In this document: positions 53,201 to 62,615 of the stretch, one piece after another | Position numbering within the stretch: the stretch's first letter is position 1 | How the letters are laid out: every line of letters begins with the position of its first letter | Assembly (NCBI RefSeq): GCF_001661345.1 | Contig: NW_017962922.1 | Span: 354,040-418,039 of the forward strand | DNA from: Ascoidea rubescens DSM 1968 | Lineage: Eukaryota; Ascomycota; Saccharomycetes; Ascoideales; Ascoideaceae | Length of the DNA stretch: 64,000 bases | Direction: 5' to 3' | The notes under the pieces: model-generated | What the model was told of the DNA's origin: nothing | What the model saw: only the letters and a program-made list of their open reading frames with translations | The model's database searches: none | Translations under genes and position numbers: made by a program

Positions 53201-53454
53201 TATTAATTGGGAGCAGTGTTAAGGGGGTGTTGTGTTTTCCTATGATTATAGCTGGAATCAATTCCGTTTTAGAACAAGATAGATTGGAGATGATTAAGAG
53301 GTTTGATTTTTTGATCAATATTTATAATGTTGGTAATTTCAAAAGAGCTAAAGAGATTGTTAAAGAGAGTTGGAAGTTGAATCCAAATGGGGAAATATGT
53401 TTAAATTGGTATGATGTAGCTAATAAGTTTAATTGGCATTTAAATTTGGGATAA
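50242..53454 (+). CDS. Zn(2)Cys(6) zinc-cluster transcription factor
   Basis: 1070 residues from the ATG at 50242. The binuclear cluster has C114, C117, C124, C131, C134 and C141, the canonical C-X2-C-X6-C-X6-C-X2-C-X6-C. It has a basic RKKKKR segment and the CVWP ending that fits the Lys14/Uga3-type subgroup. A 350-residue Asn/His-rich linker follows. From about residue 500 a helical region resembles Fungal_trans_2 (PF11951): NESILYGLIAWGGKFL, ALNLLEKQY-like helices, LLITMACSMILMDIEITTGDVKRWSKF and ISGGIKNLIE. An acidic Asp/Glu/Asn insertion (about 725-795) interrupts it. Such factors usually control amino-acid or nitrogen pathways. The target cannot be inferred. The very long non-coding region upstream suggests complex regulation. 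Confidence 0.88.
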   Translation: MFSSFNINGNLENLTIETIETISDFSSNSKDNLKDNNNYKNNNKDNNKDTSKAKNNNLPSRKNFTFQINDNNNASKTLNSNILDFSLNSNKINQHSHHNTLKFVGSYARSKFGCLQCRKKKKRCDEIKPICGLCQRTSTTCVWPKFKNNKLVNRNQNVILKKQSKPLNNNNLNHSHDSKQLVKNKNITINNKINENTQDISFINEDLLNDNVFKIDDSSIRSLFENNDINNQNRYQTKHQNFLKNYHNTNITNNNDNITNNNNVNITSNNNDNTNIIYNDQFNIDLDENLTPINNNINTDDIPSSKDKYKFNEIATDSISKSQFHNFAIDENNLSTNDLLSFINNKNTQIFDSMISNDSSSFHNNTNNTNFTGNIYNIENYKNNNQHDQHDQHNQHNQNNDSYHIKDPSKDLQYLFSNYNFNPNEILTPILNNNSNLDYDISNQIIISNYENINNFANNFSNQYLIPTSHYSNIQPQNDYMNNHSIDSTFNLMQILAKFNLFNNPPLYYLPESMEVSDSKPLIFLEYYCSKLAKSFSIISDDKSNCFLNVYIPMASNNESILYGLIAWGGKFLNDSLADKYLDKAINLLEKQYNSIHNKYLKFRLLNENNYNNNNELAQKQDFSKIEKKNLLITMACSMILMDIEITTGDVKRWSKFINICKKLIEISGGIKNLIETIEGKFLISNFFYSDILSSITNENGTMLPIEDYNIMFNVFNKTKGKIDVNDDSEYDDNDEEYEGEEKSESQNSEHGNYRYEFQRNEYNDDDNDNNNNNYSDSNESNMMGITNITSNSESSKNRKFKSKGKKKRIYENFIEEGEELADPIQSCLKPLFLIMGEIINFSTQINQFLYEGYDIKRRIDNNLDDNNLDDNGFDDSDNFNKSKKPANICIKFKENLSNNEKFEYLQTNEIFFKKFEKKIENCKPNIRDLKFFIKKNNKKELEENLTLFELFQMTLKLFLKTSLKKHAAILPEIQYLLLKINQLVDILIGSSVKGVLCFPMIIAGINSVLEQDRLEMIKRFDFLINIYNVGNFKRAKEIVKESWKLNPNGEICLNWYDVANKFNWHLNLG

Positions 53455-53928
53455 TATTAAAAAAGGGAAAGGGAAAGGGAAAGGAAAAGGAAAAGGAAAA
53501 GGAAAACAAAAATTTGAGAGAGATAATATTAACATTAATATTAATACTTGAGTCTTTTTTTTTGGTAACTTAGGTTAAAGTGCAATAATATTAGTGAAAT
53601 CATTTGACATACAGATGGAAGTGAATTAAAACAGGAAATTTGATGATTAGAGGATAATTGGGAGGGTTAAGTATTTTTTTAGAAAATAAAAAAGATTATA
53701 TTCAAATTATATTCAGATTTATTCATTAAAATTTCATTTTAGGTTTTTATTCATTTTAGTTTTTTTTTCATTTATTTAGTTTATAGGAAGTGAATATTTG
53801 ATTGTAAATGAATAATAAATAAATAATAAATAGTAAATAGTAATAAACATTAAATAGACAAAAAAAAAAGAGAGAGATAGTGAGGCTGAAAGAATATAGA
53901 AATACAATGATTATATTAGATATATTTA
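53455..53928. other. Convergent intergenic region with (AAAGGG/AAAAGG)n tract
   Basis: A purine tract of six-base units (53461-53506) follows the stop of the zinc-cluster gene. The rest is AT-rich, with T-runs that could serve 3'-end formation on either strand. No gene is visible. Confidence 0.6.
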
Positions 53929-54225
53929 TTAATCTTCAGAGGTCACTAAACCTAGAGCTTCAGGAGCAGATTTTCTGATATATAAGTTTGATACGTTTTC
54001 TCTTTCTTCTTGTTTTGAAGAGTGTTTTTGTCTTAAATATTCAGTTTTTATAGCCAAAGTTCTTGCTTTCTCCTTTGAATGGTGGAGACATTCAAAGTAA
54101 TCATCAGCATTTGGTTGACATTGAGAAGGTTTTGTAGTGCCAGCATTAGTGTAACATTCCATAAAACGTTGCCATTCACCGAAACAACGACCGGTACCAC
54201 CTCTTAAACCAAAACCTGAAGACAT
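53929..54225 (-). CDS. NDUFS5: Mitochondrial complex I subunit, NDUFS5 (15 kDa/NIPM) type
   Basis: 98 residues starting MSSGFGLRGGTGRCF (ATG at 54225); the longer upstream frame has no ATG and no similarity to the family. Twin CX9C pairs at C14/C24 and C36/C46 mark a Mia40 substrate that folds in the intermembrane space. CFGEWQRFMECY and DDYFECLHHSKEKAR match the NDUFS5 family, a supernumerary subunit on the intermembrane face of the proton-pumping arm. A charged helical C-terminus follows. Presence of this gene implies a functional NADH:ubiquinone oxidoreductase and excludes lineages that lost complex I. A TCACGTG E-box at 54349-54355 lies about 125 bp upstream. Confidence 0.88.
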   Translation of the reverse strand: MSSGFGLRGGTGRCFGEWQRFMECYTNAGTTKPSQCQPNADDYFECLHHSKEKARTLAIKTEYLRQKHSSKQEERENVSNLYIRKSAPEALGLVTSED

Positions 54226-54348
54226 GCTGTAATTGAGAGCTGCAAAAGAAGAGAGAAGCTGGAGGAGAGTATTAATTCCAAACCAATATAACAAGATCAA
54301 AGTGAGAAGTGATTATTTTGTGCCGGTTTTTATTGGAGAAAAACAACA

Positions 54349-54355
54349 TCACGTG
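54349..54355. promoter_or_regulatory. TCACGTG E-box in the NDUFS5 promoter
   Basis: The Cbf1-type consensus lies about 125 bp upstream of the complex I subunit ATG, in the 218-bp gap behind the GST-like gene. Role inferred from motif and position. Confidence 0.4.
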
Positions 54356-54443
54356 CCCGAGGGCCGAAAATAAGCATTCTCAGTGTGTTGAGTTATTGGG
54401 GAGAGTATTGAGGAACAGGTATTGAAGAACAGTGCAGGAATCG

Positions 54444-55100
54444 CTATTGAGGAGCCAATTCGTGGGCCTTGTTAATGAACTGGAAGGCAGCAAAGTCGTC
54501 CTTGAGAATGGGGCTGCTGGTGACGTTGAGAAACCAGGAGGTGGTGATGGGATGGTCCTTTCTCCAGGCTGCGTCGAAAAAGAAGTTGAAGCCTCTGAGG
54601 GCACAGGAGGCACCAAAGAGATCAGCCATTGTGATGTGGTTGGGCTCGACGAGGAAGCCGTTGTGAAGCAGCAAGTGGTGCTCGAGCATCAGGGACATAA
54701 CAGCGATCTTGGAGAGGCTGTCGTCGTACTGGGGCCTGTTGTAGGGCAATCTGCCATCAAGCTGTTTGAAGCAGAGGGCGAGGGCTGGGACGTACTCCGA
54801 GGTGAAGAAGGACAACCAGCGAATGACCTGGAAGTAGCTGTTGGCGGTGGTGTCGGCGGGAACCAAGTTGTCTCTGTTGGAGGCCAAGGAGTTGAGGTAG
54901 AAGAGGATGGCAGCCACCTCAGACAAGTGCTGCTGATGGAGGGAGAAGAGCACAGGCACTTTACGAAGGGGAAAGGTGAGGGTGTACTCGGGCAGAGAGA
55001 GGTCTGCCAGGAGGGCGATGGGGAGGCTGTAGTGTCTGACGAGGGCCTTGGGAAGCAAGCAGCGAATTGCAGCGGTGGAAAAGAGAATGTCTTTCAGCAT
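54444..55100 (-). CDS. eEF1B-gamma-type GST-domain protein lacking the EF1G domain
   Basis: 218 residues from the ATG at 55100. It aligns end to end with the N-terminal GST-like half of yeast Cam1/Tef4. Matching points are TFPLRKVPVL, the LSEVAAILFYL helix, QVIRWLSFFTSE, GRLPYNRPQYD, MLEHHLLLHNGFLVEPNHITMADLFGA (cut here as two conserved blocks), FFDAAWRKDHPITTSWF and SSPILKDDFAAFQF. eEF1B-gamma normally continues for another 200 residues with the EF1G domain (PF00647). Here the frame ends right after the GST fold, and the complex I gene follows. In the full-length protein this half anchors the eEF1A exchange factor. A lone domain could be a GST-like enzyme or a regulator. Codons are strikingly GC-rich, with several CTG. 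Confidence 0.75.
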   Translation of the reverse strand: MLKDILFSTAAIRCLLPKALVRHYSLPIALLADLSLPEYTLTFPLRKVPVLFSLHQQHLSEVAAILFYLNSLASNRDNLVPADTTANSYFQVIRWLSFFTSEYVPALALCFKQLDGRLPYNRPQYDDSLSKIAVMSLMLEHHLLLHNGFLVEPNHITMADLFGASCALRGFNFFFDAAWRKDHPITTSWFLNVTSSPILKDDFAAFQFINKAHELAPQ

Positions 55101-55559
55101 GGGAAGTAGTTGGTGAAGAAGGAGAAGAAGGAGAAGAAGGAGAAGAAGGAGAAGATCTCAGAACTTTTCGATTACCTCATTTCGGATGAAAAAGTCGGAG
55201 CTTTGAACGGAGAAAAGTCGCGTCTTTTTCATGTTTATTTTGTTGTTTATTTTTTCTTTGCAAGAGAAAGTTTTGCTATTTATCACTATTTACCCACGAC
55301 TGTCTGGTGCCTGTATTTACGATTATCTATCATTATCTATCATTATCTATCCATCGTTTATACTTTTTATGACTGTTACCATACTGCTGTAGTAGTACAC
55401 ACTTCCAAATTAAGTTACGTGGATTATACAGCCAGAGAGCCACAAATTTCACTGAATTATCTTCAACCACACTCACATTTACTTTCATATCCATAATTAA
55501 TTGATAATTCAATTGATTATCTCTTTTTTTTTTCTTTTCTCTTTTAACCTACTTGTATC
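55101..55559. other. Divergent promoter between the GST-like gene and HTZ1
   Basis: 459 bases. A (GGAGAA)n-type purine repeat (55113-55156) abuts the GST-like start. Three TATCATTATC units lie at about 55325-55352, and a T-rich run precedes the HTZ1 ATG. Confidence 0.6.
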
Positions 55560-55973
55560 ATGTCAGGAAAGAGCCATGGCGGCAAAGGCAAAGCTGGTGG
55601 TGGTGGAACTGAAAACGGTTTAAAATTCCAATCATCAAGTGCAAAAGCTGGACTACAGTTTCCTGTTGGTAGAATCAAACGATTTTTAAAAAAGAAAGCA
55701 CAAAATAAAACAAGAGTTGGAGCCAAAGCTGCAATATATTTAACTGCTGTACTAGAATATTTGGCCGCAGAAGTCCTTGAATTGGCTGGAAACGCAGCAA
55801 AGGATTTGAAAGTCAAAAGAATTACTCCAAGACACTTACAACTAGCTATAAGGGGTGATGAAGAATTGGATAATTTGATCAAAGCAACTATAGCATATGG
55901 TGGGGTTTTGCCTCATATCAATCCTGCCTTACTATTAAAAGTTGAAAAGAAAAAACAATCAAATTTAAAATAA
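55560..55973 (+). CDS. HTZ1: Histone variant H2A.Z
   Basis: 137 residues, almost the length of yeast Htz1 (134). The N-tail [16 protein letters not shown] has the Lys-Gly pattern acetylated in H2A.Z. The core is near-identical to the family: [44 protein letters not shown] and [34 protein letters not shown], rather than the GGVLPNIH of canonical H2A, is the diagnostic H2A.Z C-terminus with its extended acidic patch. There is no SQ-E/L motif. H2A.Z is deposited by SWR1 at nucleosomes flanking promoters. No intron is present. No CTG codon was found in the gene. Confidence 0.97.
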   Translation: MSGKSHGGKGKAGGGGTENGLKFQSSSAKAGLQFPVGRIKRFLKKKAQNKTRVGAKAAIYLTAVLEYLAAEVLELAGNAAKDLKVKRITPRHLQLAIRGDEELDNLIKATIAYGGVLPHINPALLLKVEKKKQSNLK

Positions 55974-56385
55974 CTAATCTCACTTTAATCTAATTTACTT
56001 TATTTTATTCTAATTTAATTTATCCGAAATACATTTAATTTAGATATATCACTCTAAAAAATAGACTTGCTATTCATTATATCTTCTCACTATCTCTCAT
56101 TATTCATCTAGTTAATAATGATTAAGCTTAACCCCTATATTTTTTTCTCAGTATATTTATAATCCTACTTATCCTCATCCTTATCCCAATCCCTATCTGA
56201 TCTACTTTTGTTTTTGTCACTTATTATTTCTGTACGTATTTATGTAATTGTATATTAGTTCGTTATCTTATTCTTTATGTCCTGAGAAGTAAAAATTTTC
56301 GTTTTCAAAACAAAAATCCGTAAAATTTGTTCAGATAATTTTTTCAGGACGACAACTAAAAGTGGACACGTATATCACGAATCGA
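55974..56385. other. HTZ1 3' flank and upstream region of tRNA-Arg
   Basis: 412 bases, T-rich on the plus strand. No feature recognised apart from A/T-rich 3'-end-like sequence directly after HTZ1. Confidence 0.5.
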
Positions 56386-56479
56386 GCCTGGCTAGCGTAA
56401 TGGTTAACGCGTCTGACTTCTAACAACTGAATAGTGTTAAGTCATCAGAAGATTGTGGGTTCGACTCCCACGTCGGGTG
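56386..56479 (+). tRNA. tRNA-Arg (UCU) with a 21-nt intron
   Basis: The 73-nt mature form closely follows yeast tRNA-Arg(UCU). It has acceptor GCCTGGC with GTCGGGT (several G-U pairs), D-arm GCG-TAATGGTTAA-CGC, anticodon stem TCTGA/TCAGA, anticodon TCT at 56419-56421, T-arm GTGGG-TTCGACT-CCCAC and discriminator G. A 21-nt insertion (56423-56443, or one base later because the flanking A is ambiguous) sits at the canonical 37/38 position. A T-run (TTTCTTTAATTTTTTTC) downstream fits Pol III termination. CCA is not encoded. It reads AGA codons, the main Arg codon in this AT-rich genome. Confidence 0.93.
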
Positions 56480-56576
56480 TTTCTTTAATTTTTTTCTCTC
56501 TCAGCGCTTATTTTTTTTGCTTTTTTTGTTTCTTTTGTCAATTTTGCTGTTTCTGCCACCTTAATTTCTGAAAAAC

Positions 56577-57212
56577 ATGAATAGTGACAGCAATAAGTCT
56601 AAAAAGAACAAAAAAAACAACTTTATCAACCAATCCAGGTCCAAGAATAGAAGAAACACTTCTGCCGATGCTGTCGATGCTGTTGGTGCTGCTAATACTC
56701 ATGAGAATTCCAATGCCATTAACACCAAAGATGTCCAACCAAAAGAGTTGGCCTTTGTTTTAAAAATTCTTAAAAGACACATCCCAGAATTCCCCTACAT
56801 GATAATAGAAATGATTCTTTTTACTTTGCTCAAAGAGTTTAAAAACATTCGTTTAATTAGGAAACTCTCACAATTTCAACAGTCTCACTCTAACATACTC
56901 TACTCTCTATCTTTTATAATTTTTATCTTAGCATTTCCAATATTGCTTCTAATATTTATCATGTTTATTATCTTATCCTTATCTATCGTTGTTGGTATAT
57001 CTTACCACTTCATGTTCAACATTGGAATATTAAGTTTCATTGCCCTCATCAATTTCTCATTAAGTTTCCCGATGATAACTTTATTCACCTTCAATGCTAC
57101 ACTTTATGCAATCTTAGCCAGAATTTATCAGTTTTTTGAAAATATTCCTCTATTCAATTTTTTTATAAATTATTTACCTTTTTTTAAAACTTATGCCACT
57201 TCAAAGAGATAA
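56577..57212 (+). CDS. Small integral membrane protein with hydrophobic hairpins, promethin/Ldo-like
   Basis: 211 residues from the ATG at 56577. The first 50 are Lys/Asn/Ser-rich and disordered. An amphipathic region with PKELAFVLKILKRHIPEF and LLKEFKNIRLIRKL follows. Then, from about residue 108 to 190, two very hydrophobic blocks (SFIIFILAFPILLLIFIMF and NIGILSFIALINFSLSFPM), each long enough to cross the membrane twice or to form re-entrant hairpins. This layout recalls the Osw5/Ldo16-promethin family, which works with seipin at lipid droplets. I do not see a decisive motif. The convergent neighbour (57275-58048) has the same organisation, so the two may be diverged paralogues. Confidence 0.6.
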   Translation: MNSDSNKSKKNKKNNFINQSRSKNRRNTSADAVDAVGAANTHENSNAINTKDVQPKELAFVLKILKRHIPEFPYMIIEMILFTLLKEFKNIRLIRKLSQFQQSHSNILYSLSFIIFILAFPILLLIFIMFIILSLSIVVGISYHFMFNIGILSFIALINFSLSFPMITLFTFNATLYAILARIYQFFENIPLFNFFINYLPFFKTYATSKR

Positions 57213-57274
57213 AAAAAACAAAAAACAATCTCTTTCATATATATTTAATTCTTAGCAAATCATTTTATCTTTAT

Positions 57275-58048
57275 TTACTTTTTGCCATTCTTAGCTTGCA
57301 TCTTCACAAAATTTAATAATAACGAAACTCGTTTGGATAGTTTAATCATATTAATTATCCCTTTAACATTATTCAAATATTTATCTGTAATTTTCTTATA
57401 CTTGTTGTAATTATCATAGTTAAACTTCTTAATCTTATTCTTAATCTCATTCTCATTCTCATTCTCATTCTTGTTCTTGTTTTCGCTCTCATTTCCATTT
57501 CCATTTTCTTCTTCATCAATATCTATCCAACCATCATTGTAGTAAACTTTCATAATAAACACTTGTGTAATCATTAAAAAACTAGTAATACTAACAATCG
57601 AAATAAATATCAATGGGCTTAATATCCCAACCCCAATAATCAAAAAAAAATTAAAAAAATTGCTTAGAATAAACAAAAAAGTCCCAATAATCGCTTGAAA
57701 AAAAAAACTGATTATAAACATTATTACAACTATAATAGGAAACGAAATTATACCTGTGTAGAATAAAATAAAACTGATATAAACTGGATGTCGAGAATAA
57801 TACCTTAAAGCCTCTTCTTGATATGGTATCCCCCTAATTATCTTCTTCACCTTGTATTTAATCTGTTCAATAAAATCTTCAACAATAACTCTAACTAATT
57901 TTTTAATCAATGTATTTCCCGATAATAAATCATCAAAATTATCATTATCATTATGATTATTATAATTATTATAATTACTATGATTATTATGATTATTATG
58001 ATTATTCTTACCTCTAGATGAACTGGTATTATGTCTTGATTTACTCAT
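57275..58048 (-). CDS. Second small membrane protein, promethin/Ldo-like
   Basis: 257 residues from MSKSRHNTSSSR (ATG at 58048); the earlier in-frame TTG is not used here. The N-terminus is His/Asn-rich (repeated NNHNNH). An amphipathic region (LIKKLVRVIVEDFIEQIKYKV) and YYSRHPVY lead to a long hydrophobic core of about 85 residues, with ISFPIIVVIMFIISFFF and LIIGVGILSPLIFISIV. Then comes an acidic, Asn/Glu-repeat tail (ENKNKNENENENE) and a basic helical end. It ends 62 bp from the stop of the neighbouring gene, tail to tail. The alternation of hydrophobic segments and prolines is close to that neighbour, which suggests a shared family. Function not established. Confidence 0.6.
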   Translation of the reverse strand: MSKSRHNTSSSRGKNNHNNHNNHSNYNNYNNHNDNDNFDDLLSGNTLIKKLVRVIVEDFIEQIKYKVKKIIRGIPYQEEALRYYSRHPVYISFILFYTGIISFPIIVVIMFIISFFFQAIIGTFLFILSNFFNFFLIIGVGILSPLIFISIVSITSFLMITQVFIMKVYYNDGWIDIDEEENGNGNESENKNKNENENENEIKNKIKKFNYDNYNKYKKITDKYLNNVKGIINMIKLSKRVSLLLNFVKMQAKNGKK

Positions 58049-58610
58049 TTTCAATTCTATTTGATTTGGCTGATTCAATGGTAATTTTTATAATCTTTAT
58101 AATTTACTACAGCTCAATTGTATCAAATGTCTTTTTTGGGGTTTAAAAGTGTCAGCGCTTAATTTCAAAATTCTTATAAATACTCCAAATCCTCTCTTTC
58201 ATTCCTTGATTTTATTCAAATACTGCTGTTTCACTTTTTATTTATTGTGTTTTATTTAATTGATAAAAAAATGAATAACCGAAAATACGAACTATATAAA
58301 CAAAATAAATTATGAATTGGCAAACAGACTAACAAACAAACGAATGAAAAAATATGTAAGTGAATATAACAAATTGATCAATTTTATTTTTGGTATCGTT
58401 AAAATGAAGTAAAGTCAATGGTTTTTAACAATGATTTTTTAATGAGAAAAAAAAACAATCAAACATAACAAAACAAAACGAACAAACAAATGAATAAATC
58501 ATAATAAACTAAAAAAACAAAAAGATTATGAATATGATGAAAAATGACTTAATTTTATTTTTTTTATTGATTTATTTTTTTTTTTGGCTTTCTATTGGTT
58601 TTCTATTTGT
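58049..58610. other. Intergenic region, promoter of the second membrane protein and 3' flank of the helicase-like gene
   Basis: 562 bases, A/T-rich with poly-A and poly-T runs. No gene or ordered repeat. Confidence 0.5.
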
Positions 58611-61600
58611 CTATTTAAGATAAACAAGATGCTCTTTAAATGCTTTATTATCCAATTCTTCAATTTTATCCCCATCAAATACACTATCTGAATCATATAA
58701 ATAACTCAAGTAATTATTCCAAATCTTTGAACTTGAACTTAATACTTTGGAATTCCCAATAATAAACAATCCATTTTCACATCTAGTAATAATACTATTC
58801 AATCTATTTTCATCATTAAGTAGTTTTAATTGATCCAAATTATTGTTAACAGTCAAATTTTCAGATTTTACTGTCGACAAAATAATATACTCTTTAGAAT
58901 AATCTTGAAATGAATCAACTGTACCAATCTCAATTCCCTTAACTTGATTAATAATCGATAACTCGAATTCGTTGATATTATTATCCTCAAATAACACAAC
59001 TCGGGATTTAGTTGAAAATTCTCTAAATTCAGTTCCAATTAAGTTATCTCCAACTTCAATTTTATTAATTGATTTGTTCACATTATTATTATTATTATTA
59101 TTGGCCTTTTTAAAAAATTCATCATATAATAATTTTGCAAGCAACATTCTTTGACCAGTGTATAGCGTAACAATACCAATTTTATTAGCTTTAATCTTAA
59201 AATTAAATACCAAATGTTTAACTAATGAAACGATCTTATTGACCTCTTCATGATTTTCATAAGTAATTTGATTGACGAGAAAATTATCAATGTTATTAAA
59301 CTTCTTCTTATAATAAAATTCTCTTTCTCTATAATTCTTATTGAATATTTGATCCCAAAATATAACTGGGATTTGAAGTCTATTCTTTAATTTCTTATGA
59401 TTAGATGAATTGAATTTCTTAATAAAAAAATCATTATCCTCTTTACTATAGCTATTAATTAAATTATTCTTATAAAAAAATTTCGATGGAAATTCTAATA
59501 ATTTTGAATTCATTCGAAATTGCTCATTTAATAATACAGGACTACTGTTATTATTAATTAAGATCCTTCTAAATAATGTATCCTTTAATACTTTATAATC
59601 GAAAAGATTATTGTTATTATTAACAAATGGAGTCAATTGCTTAGAATCTCCAACCATAATTAATTTTGAACAATTTCTGCTAATAGGCAATAATGATAAT
59701 AAATTAGATGTTTGATTTGCATTAATTATTATAATTGATGAAAAATTAATATCTTCTAATTTGGGATCTAATGATGAATAACAAGTAGTAAATATAATAT
59801 CTTGATTATTGAAAAAATCATTGTATAATTTAGTCATTTTTTTATTATTATTATTAATATTACCAATAATATTGTCATTATCCAAATTAAATTTATTGCT
59901 GAGATAAAGGTTAACTAATTCTGTTCTATTAGAATTTAATACCGAATTATGAAAACAATATTTACCAATCTTGTGATCAATATCATAAAAACTTTCTTTT
60001 AAATCTGATACAACTTTGCAAATTCTGAAATTTGGCTTGATTTTAATCAAATTTAAAATAGCATTGTCAATTGATAAATTTGATGCAGAACAAATTAAAA
60101 CTGGTTTGGAATTATTCTTGATTAAGTTTTGAATTATTGATGAAATTGTTAATGATTTACCTGTACCGGGATAACCATCAATTAACGTAAATCGATATTG
60201 ATCAACATGATCAATAACTTTTTTTTGCAAAAAGTTACAATTCTCATGATAATATGTTTTATTATAATCAATATTATTCATTGTCAATGAATTGAATTCA
60301 AAATTATCAAATTTTCTACCTAAAACTAAATTCATTAAGAATTCATTTAATTCAATTTCACCTGTTGAGATTCTAAATAAGGTGATTATTATTCTTGAAT
60401 AAGCCAAATCAAAGGGCAAAATATTAAATAATCTAGTATCACTAACAACTGATGGTAGAGAAAAGATTTTTTTATTTTCTTCATTTTCTTCATTGTCATC
60501 AATATTCGATTTTATATCTTCACTATCATCGTCATTATTAATAGAATCGTCATCAAGAATTTTTGATTTCAAAACGGGAGTTTGGTTGTAATCAACAAAC
60601 GGATCAATTAAAAAGGTATTATAAATATTATTATCAGGTGAAGTATAGTTATATTGTAAAATTGACAATTTCAATTCTGGGTTATAATCATTATTTGGTA
60701 ATTCTTCAATAAAACAAAACATAATTTTATAATTTTGATTATCTTGATCTTCAATTTTATTTCTATTTCTATTTTTATTTTGTGATTTATTATTTGATTT
60801 ATTATTATTTTTATCATTTTCATCATTTGATGAAAAAAATTTTAAAGCAATCACTTGATCAGTACTAAAATAAGGCATATTATAGTTAGTATTTAATCTA
60901 ATAATACAAGTTAAATCCGAAAAATTAAATTTGATAGATTTATAAGGAACAAAAGCTAAATTTTTAGATAGTTTGTAGTTATTGTTATTTGTTGGGGTCA
61001 TTAGTTGGAAAACTTGATTATTAAATAATAAATTAGTATTATGAAATAAAAAGTCGTTAAAGTTATCATAATAAGAAGAAAATTGAGATGTAGATGTTGA
61101 AGAAAATGATAAATCATTAAGTGTATTATGAAATGCATTATTATTATTGTTGTTATTATTATGAATATTTGAGTTATCATTCGAGTTTGGATACAAAAAT
61201 TTGTTTTGATATTGATCATTTAGGAAATCAATTAAGGAAAATTTATAATCTGAGTCTTTAATACAATTTTCATAAAGATAAATATCGGTTAATTTTAAAT
61301 TTGAAATTGTGCTATTAATCTTTGAATTATTTTTTCTAAGTATAAAATGATTCAAGAAACCGTTTAAGATAACAGGATTGATAAATTGATCGCTTTCAAT
61401 ATCTTGATTATTGAAATACTTGATATTGATATTATTAAAACAAGATTGATTAACCGAAGAGGAACAAAAAAAAATAAATTTCTTATATTCATTTGGAAAT
61501 AAGTAATCATCATTATTAAAATCAACCAATTCATTACTTGATTTATTGATTAAGATAAAGTTTAAATTGTTGATATTATTAGAGTTGCATGATTCGCAGG

Positions 61601-62061
61601 ATATGGGTAAATAGGAGGAATTAATTAAGTTTGAGTGATTATGACCAAATTTGGAGTTGTAATTATGGGTATGGGTATTATGATTATTATAACTAATTAA
61701 AGAAAAAGAGGTATGATTGTTTAAATTCATATGAATAGAGAAATGAGCAGCGAATTTTCTACCAGAATTGCAAAAAAACTTTTGACAAATGTTGCAATAT
61801 AATAGGAAATTTTGATTAAAATCTCCGCAATAAGAACAGTGAGAACTTGTTGATTTTGCATTTGCACTATTTGTGTTAGAATTAGCGTTAGCATTTGTGT
61901 TAGAATTATTGTTGTGATGGGTTTGATTTGTATTGGTAAATTTACTGAATTTATCAAGAATTAAAGTGGTTTTATTTTTTTTAAACAAACTATTTCTTTT
62001 TGATGAATTGGACCTGTTTAATGAACTTCTGTAATTATTGTTATTATTGTTATTGTTGTTG

Positions 62062-62117
<56 letters not shown>

Positions 62118-62615
62118 GTTGTTGTTGTTGCTGTTGTTGTTATTGTTGTTATTGTTATTGGTACTAGAATTGGTATTATTGTAATTATTAGTAAACAAAT
62201 GGTTAATGTTGTTAAGACTTCCAACTCTAATATGGTTAAAACTCAGACTGTTTCTGAAAGAACTGCTGTTTCTCTTATTACCTGAACCATTCCTCTTAAA
62301 ACCTATGTTGCTATTTCTCCTAGAATTGTTATTAATGTTAGTGCCGCTGCTATTGTTGTTGTTGTTGTTGTAATAGTTTTGACTTGGGACATAGTTATTA
62401 GAGTTAACATAAGGGCTCGAGCTAAAACTACCATGGTTACTGGCAATACTGGGGCTATTCATCCTTGAGATATCTCTAGCTTGGGGAGAAGTTTGCGAAT
62501 CAGTTAATTCCCAATCACCATTATTATAATTATAATTTGAAAAATCCAACTTTGAAAAACGCTTTGAAGAACGTCTTGGGTCAGTGTTTGATCTATTTCT
62601 AAGACCTTCCATCAT
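58611..62615 (-). CDS. UPF1-like SF1 helicase-fold protein with degenerate ATPase motifs
   Basis: 1334 residues from the first ATG (62615). The N-terminal 250 are Asn/Ser-rich, with a pure Asn run of over 30. A Cys/His domain follows near 253-300 (CSYCGD, YCNICQKFFCN, HFSIHMNLNNHTSFSL), then CESCNS. This order matches the CH zinc domain of UPF1. The helicase core follows. Walker A GYPGTGKS is near 816, motif III GDSKQLTP near 987, motif IV QFRMNSKLLEFPSKFFY near 1031, motif V GTVDSFQDYSKEYIILSTVKS late, and motif VI RLNSIITRCENG near 1275. Motif II, normally DEA/S-x-Q, reads NANQ, so both acidic residues that bind magnesium and activate water are lost. It is probably a pseudo-helicase derived from UPF1, or from an Ecm32/Mtt1-like paralogue. 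Confidence 0.8.
62033..62140. repeat. Long Asn-coding triplet tract in the helicase-like gene
   Basis: A run of ATT/GTT triplets (plus strand) of about 100 bp encodes the long poly-Asn stretch near residues 160-195. Confidence 0.9.

Noticed and set aside
53929-54300. Longer start for the complex I subunit (25 extra residues)
   Set aside because: The extension has no ATG and does not resemble the family, whose members begin near SGFGLRGG-like sequence.
54432-55109. Open frame of 225 codons on the plus strand over the GST-like gene
   Set aside because: It is fully antisense to a protein with clear eEF1B-gamma similarity. The GC-rich codons of the real gene leave the opposite frame open by chance.
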